A DNA stretch of 64,000 nucleotides from Nocardioides sp. Root682 (GTDB lineage Bacteria; Actinomycetota; Actinomycetes; Propionibacteriales; Nocardioidaceae), in NCBI RefSeq assembly GCF_001427795.1, contig NZ_LMHJ01000001.1:2319664-2383663 (forward strand), written 5' to 3'. Made by a program: the position numbers and the translations under genes. This document shows positions 60,773 through 64,000 of the stretch, piece by piece; positions within the stretch are counted from its first letter, which is position 1; every line of letters begins with the position of its first letter. The notes beneath the pieces were generated by a model. It did not search any database. It saw only the letters and a list, made by a program, of their open reading frames with translations, and was not told the DNA's origin.

Positions 60773-61936
60773 TCAGCCGTCGAGCTGCACCGCGGCGCCG
60801 CGCTCGATCAGCCCGTCGACGTCCTTGATGCCCCACGCGACGAGCGCCTCGCGGGTGTGGGCGCCGGCGCCGGGTGCGGGCGGGTGCGAGAGCGTCGCCT
60901 GCGTGCGGGAGAACCGCGGGGCGGGCTGCGGCTGCAGGATCCCCTCGTGCTCGACGAACACGCCACGGCCCTTGATGTGCGGGTGCTCGGGCGCCTCGCT
61001 GAGCTTGAGGATCGGCGCCACGCAGGCGTCGGTGCCGTCGAAGATCGCGCACCACTCGTCGCGCGTCCTGGTCAGGAAGGTCGCCGCGAACAGCTTGCGC
61101 AGCTCGTCGGTCTTCTCCGCGTCCCAGCGGTCAGGTGCCTGGTCCCGGACTCCGAGCCCGTCGATGAGGAGCTCGTAGAACTGCGGCTCCAGGGCGCCGA
61201 CCGACAGGTGCTCACCATCGGAAGTCTCGTAGATGTCGTAGTACGGCGCCCCGCCGTCGAGCATGTTCGAGGCCCGCTCCTCCTTGAAGCCGTTGCCGGC
61301 AAGGAACGCGGAGGTCATGGCGTTGAGGCTCGCGGTGCCGTCGACGATCGCGGCGTCGACGACCTGACCCTGGCCGGAGGCCTTCGCCTCGAAGATCGCG
61401 GCCAGGATGCCGATGACGAGGTACGTCGACCCGCCACCGAAGTCGCCGACGAGGTTGGTCGGGAACTGCGGCTTGTCCTTGCTCTGGCCCAGGCCGTGCA
61501 GGGTGCCGGTGATGGCGATGTAGTTCATGTCGTGGCCGGCGACCTGCGACCACGGGCCGTCCTGGCCCCAGCCGGTCATCCGCCCGTAGACCAGGCGCGG
61601 GTTGCGAGCGTGGCAGTCCTCCGGACCGAGGCCGAGACGCTCGGTGACGCCGGGGCGCATGCCCTCCACGAGGACGTCCGCCTCGGCGACCAGGTCCAGA
61701 ACGGTCGCGACCGCTTCGGGGTCCTTGAGGTTCAGCGCGATGCTCGGCCGACCACGGTTGAGCAGGTCGTGCGAGCCGCCGCTCAGCATCTGGCCACCGG
61801 GCCGCTCGACGCGGATCACGTCGGCGCCGAGGTCGGCGAGGATCATGCACGCGTGCGGGCTCGGCCCGATCCCGGCGATCTCGACGACCTTGAGGCCCTT
61901 GAGCGGACCGGTTCCCTGACCCAGTGCGAACGTCAT
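60773..61936 (-). CDS. mcr: Alpha-methylacyl-CoA racemase / CoA-transferase family III
   Basis: A 387-residue family III CoA-transferase fold. GLKVVEIAGIGPSPHACMIL and LADLGADVIRVERPGG are the N-terminal block. The His of AGHDMNYIAITG and Asp of LVGDFGGGS match the racemase catalytic pair of M. tuberculosis MCR. QVVDAAIVDGTASL is the later block. Racemises 2-methyl-branched acyl-CoA for beta-oxidation. ATG 61936 is used; ATG 61948 and ATG 61945 are in frame. A TGACA-N7-TGTCA palindrome lies just upstream. Confidence 0.92.
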   Translation of the reverse strand: MTFALGQGTGPLKGLKVVEIAGIGPSPHACMILADLGADVIRVERPGGQMLSGGSHDLLNRGRPSIALNLKDPEAVATVLDLVAEADVLVEGMRPGVTERLGLGPEDCHARNPRLVYGRMTGWGQDGPWSQVAGHDMNYIAITGTLHGLGQSKDKPQFPTNLVGDFGGGSTYLVIGILAAIFEAKASGQGQVVDAAIVDGTASLNAMTSAFLAGNGFKEERASNMLDGGAPYYDIYETSDGEHLSVGALEPQFYELLIDGLGVRDQAPDRWDAEKTDELRKLFAATFLTRTRDEWCAIFDGTDACVAPILKLSEAPEHPHIKGRGVFVEHEGILQPQPAPRFSRTQATLSHPPAPGAGAHTREALVAWGIKDVDGLIERGAAVQLDG

Positions 61937-61958
61937 GGTGCGCATCATGGCACGAACG

Positions 61959-61975
61959 TGACAGCGTTGGTGTCA
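61959..61975. promoter_or_regulatory. MerR-type operator TGACA-N7-TGTCA (copy 2)
   Basis: TGACA-GCGTTGG-TGTCA, with G/C one step further out, 23-39 bp before the racemase start. Same arms and spacing as copy 1 at the fadA/merR region. Confidence 0.55.
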
Positions 61976-61978
61976 CTG

Positions 61979-62004
61979 TCCGGAGCGCTCCGGAGCGCTC
62001 CGGA
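61979..62004. repeat. 26-bp perfect palindrome made of 10-bp repeats
   Basis: TCCGGAGCGC units: CGGAGCGCTC twice plus CGGA, with the whole 26 bp identical to its reverse complement. Confidence 0.85.
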
Positions 62005-62015
62005 GAAACGAGCGG

Positions 62016-62053
62016 GGTCTCGAGACGGTTGCTGCGCAACCTCCTCGACCACC
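62016..62053. repeat. REP-like palindrome 7
   Basis: GGTCTCGAGACGGTTGC and GCAACCTCCTCGACCACC form a hairpin ending 2 bp before the M15 gene stop codon. Same family as 7467. Confidence 0.75.
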
Positions 62054-62055
62054 GG

Positions 62056-63279
62056 TCAGCCCGGGTTGACGATGCGGGACAGCTCGAAGTGCATCGGGTC
62101 GGTGAACGCCCAGTCGCCACCCCAGGCGAAACCCCACCGCTTGAAGATCGCGACGATCGCGCGGTCCATCTGACCGACGGTGCCCCGCTGGTTGCCCGGC
62201 ACGTTCATGTCGAGCGCGAGGCCGAACGAGTGGTTCGACAGTGACGAGGACCCGGCGATGAAACGCGGGTAGTAGCAGCCGGCGTACTCACCGGGGTGGA
62301 TCTTGTCGGCCAGCTTGCTCGTGACGACCTCGGCGAGGGCGGCCTTGAGCTGCGGCATCATGAACTTGTTGCAGGTGACCCGGCCCAGGATCGGCACCTG
62401 TTCGGTGACGATGTGGGACCGCACCCATGCCGGGTCGGGAGCGATCCGGCCGCCGCCGATCGGGCGGTAGCGGAACACGCCGACCGCGTCGCCGAACGCT
62501 CCGACCGGGATGACGTTCTGGAAGGTGTCGAGGTCGATGCCGGCCTGGGCGACGATGTCGAGCGCCGTGATCGAGAACGTGTCCTTGCCGAAGGCCTTCT
62601 CGATGACCTTGCGCACCGCCTGGGGTGAGGTGATGCCGGTGTTGATCAGTACGGCGTTGTCCTCGGGCAGGCCGAGCTCCTCGCCCCACTTCTCGTTGAC
62701 CACCGCGTCGACGCTGTCGACCCCTTCGCGGTCCCACGAGCCGACGTGGATGTCCTGCTTGCCGACGGCGAGGTAGCCCTTGCCGTCGATCGGGAGCTCC
62801 TGCTGCAGGTGCACCGCGACGGAGACCTCGCCCCCGGCGATCCGGTCCCACTGCTCCTGGAACTTCGCGCTGTTCGGGCCGGCGAACCGGCGGTACTCCG
62901 CCGGGTCCACTGCGGCGATGTTGAACAGCTTGTTCTCGACCGAGAACTGTCCGTAGGAGAGCTGGGTGTAGGCGGCGACGCCCACCTTCTTCTTCACCTT
63001 CACGCCGGTGATCTGCTTGAGGACGTCCGCGGGGATCGTCTTGTTGCTGACCAGGAGGAGGTCGTCGCCGAACTGCGTGCCGTCGAACTTGCCGGGCGGC
63101 GCCACGGCGTGGGACGGGTCGGCCGCGTCGGTGGAGACCGCGGTCGTGGACGCGGCGGCCTTGCTCGCCTTGGCCTCGGGCGTGCCCTTCTCAGGCGTTC
63201 CGCAACCGACCATCAGCGTCGCGACGACGACGGCCGACAGCCCAGCCGTCAGCCGTACGCGTCCTCGCCCCAACGCCAT
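62056..63279 (-). CDS. M15 family peptidase-like lipoprotein (D-Ala-D-Ala carboxypeptidase type)
   Basis: A 407-residue lipoprotein (lipobox LMVGC, Cys26) with Ala/Thr-rich linker to residue 60. The C-terminal M15 domain keeps SNHSFGLALDMN (His, Asp zinc ligands) and TDPMHFEL (third His), with a conserved catalytic Glu. The middle (about 70-290) has no recognised domain. Probably cleaves peptidoglycan cross-link peptides at the cell surface. Confidence 0.88.
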   Translation of the reverse strand: MALGRGRVRLTAGLSAVVVATLMVGCGTPEKGTPEAKASKAAASTTAVSTDAADPSHAVAPPGKFDGTQFGDDLLLVSNKTIPADVLKQITGVKVKKKVGVAAYTQLSYGQFSVENKLFNIAAVDPAEYRRFAGPNSAKFQEQWDRIAGGEVSVAVHLQQELPIDGKGYLAVGKQDIHVGSWDREGVDSVDAVVNEKWGEELGLPEDNAVLINTGITSPQAVRKVIEKAFGKDTFSITALDIVAQAGIDLDTFQNVIPVGAFGDAVGVFRYRPIGGGRIAPDPAWVRSHIVTEQVPILGRVTCNKFMMPQLKAALAEVVTSKLADKIHPGEYAGCYYPRFIAGSSSLSNHSFGLALDMNVPGNQRGTVGQMDRAIVAIFKRWGFAWGGDWAFTDPMHFELSRIVNPG

Positions 63280-63333
63280 TGTCCCTTCCCTGCCACCGGT
63301 GACCCGGCAGTCCTCCCACAGGGAGGATACCGG

Positions 63334-63954
63334 TCACCTCAGGACACGTTCAGCGATCCATGCGATGTCATCGCCCGTGCGGGCCGGGTCGGCCGAGGGC
63401 TGCATGACGTGGCTGAGCACCAGACGGACCACCATGTCGATGCTCGCGTCGAGCCGTCCCTCCGGCAGGTTGAGGTCGTACGACGCCACGCGCTCCGAGA
63501 CGACGGCCTTGGCTCCCTCGAGGAGGTACTCGGAATGGGTGGTCAACAACGGCAGCAGCTCGGTGTCGGCGCCATGGGTGGCGGACACGACCGCGTGGAG
63601 CAGGGCGTTGTTCTGGGCGTACTTGAGGACGCGGCGTGCCGAGGCGCGGATCGCGTTGATCAGGTCGCCGGGGTTCTCGTCGAACGAGCGGGTCACGCCG
63701 GCGAGGAACCGGTCCAGCTCGCGCATGACCATCGCCTCGGCGAGGTCGTTCTTGGTGCCGATCTCGTTGTAGACCGTCTGCCGGCTGACGCCGACCTCGT
63801 CGGCCAGGCGGGCCATGGTGACCTTCGCCCACCCGGCGCTGGTCATCACCCCGACCGCGGCATCGATCATGCGCTCGCGCAGCGACGAGGCCGCCTCCCC
63901 GTCCGGGGAGGCAACCTCGTGCGCCTTCGCGGGGCGACCCACGAGAATCGACAT
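63334..63954 (-). CDS. TetR family transcriptional regulator
   Basis: A 206-residue regulator. HTH at 28-75: RERMIDAAVGVMTSAGW, KVTMARLADEVGVSRQTVY and NEIGTKNDLAEAM. The ligand domain follows. Starts 8 bp after the end of a probable ferredoxin gene, so they may be co-transcribed. Confidence 0.92.
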   Translation of the reverse strand: MSILVGRPAKAHEVASPDGEAASSLRERMIDAAVGVMTSAGWAKVTMARLADEVGVSRQTVYNEIGTKNDLAEAMVMRELDRFLAGVTRSFDENPGDLINAIRASARRVLKYAQNNALLHAVVSATHGADTELLPLLTTHSEYLLEGAKAVVSERVASYDLNLPEGRLDASIDMVVRLVLSHVMQPSADPARTGDDIAWIAERVLR

Positions 63955-63962
63955 CGGTGAGC

Positions 63963-64000
63963 TCAGCCTTCCAGGGTGAGCGCGAGGACGGGGCAGGCCT
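63963..64000 (-). CDS. Partial gene end, probable ferredoxin
   Basis: Only the last 12 codons are visible: ACPVLALTLEG then TGA. The pattern ACPxxALxLE is the C-terminus of small [3Fe-4S]/[4Fe-4S] ferredoxins. The frame is judged by coding bias and by the 8-bp spacing to the tetR start. Truncated by the window edge. Confidence 0.4.
   Translation of the reverse strand, partial: ACPVLALTLEG

Overview
The window looks like a chromosome segment from a high-GC actinomycete, most likely a Nocardioides-type member of the Propionibacteriales. The evidence is the very high GC content, frequent GTG and TTG starts, ATGA/GTGA overlaps between genes, several genes with an extended -10 about 6 nt before the start codon (probable leaderless mRNAs), and family content such as SigE-type and ECF42 sigma factors, PadR/MarR/MerR regulators, a DinB-like protein and an Mtb-MCR-like racemase. 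I see no rRNA, tRNA, phage, IS or CRISPR. Genes are dense and no gene-free stretch exceeds 300 bp. The taxon call is by impression, not by search.

Layout. 1-10.8 kb: partial MerR regulator divergent from a thioredoxin-reductase-like flavoprotein, YczE-like membrane protein, lytic transglycosylase-like protein, DEAD-box helicase, two tandem secreted Fn3-exonuclease/phosphatase paralogues, glmS with a small partner gene, a 45-codon small gene with a strong terminator, and yceI. 10.8-20.2 kb: DUF4261-like protein, double GNAT, Ser/Thr kinase, TerD-like protein, exported membrane-anchored protein, SigE-family sigma factor with membrane partner, PadR regulator. 20.3-25.8 kb: M3 peptidase interrupted in frame by a palindromic repeat, an ECF42 sigma factor translationally coupled to its DGPF/YCII partner, and an unknown protein. 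25.8-35.4 kb: MFS exporter, hydrolase, a divergent MarR pair with twin operators, DinB, a DrrAB-type ABC exporter, and a padR-small ORF-ABC ATPase-FtsX operon whose four genes all overlap by a few bases. 35.4-43 kb: degenerate aldehyde dehydrogenase, large subtilase, VapBC, ABC exporter.

43.0-54.5 kb is a pathway island. A nine-gene minus-strand run encodes beta-ureidopropionase, dihydropyrimidinase, a luciferase-like oxidoreductase, an NMT1/THI5-like ABC importer (two permeases, ATPase, lipoprotein), a class III aminotransferase and methylmalonate-semialdehyde dehydrogenase. It is divergent from a MocR-type regulator. This covers import plus the lower reductive pyrimidine pathway (dihydrouracil or dihydrothymine to acetyl-CoA or propionyl-CoA). 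The first reductase is not in the window.

54.5-64 kb: fadB and fadA, divergent from a MerR regulator, an RhlE-like helicase, an alpha-methylacyl-CoA racemase whose upstream region carries the same TGACA-N7-TGTCA palindrome as the merR promoter, an M15 peptidase lipoprotein, a TetR regulator and the end of a probable ferredoxin.

The most unusual content is in small repeats. Three loci carry arrays of 20-22 nt degenerate units arranged head to head (22359-22494, 56788-56877, 34797-34880), the last inside a coding region. A separate REP-like palindrome family of 37-39 nt occurs at least seven times; it supplies a stop codon, lies at a gene start, and in one case sits in frame inside an enzyme.
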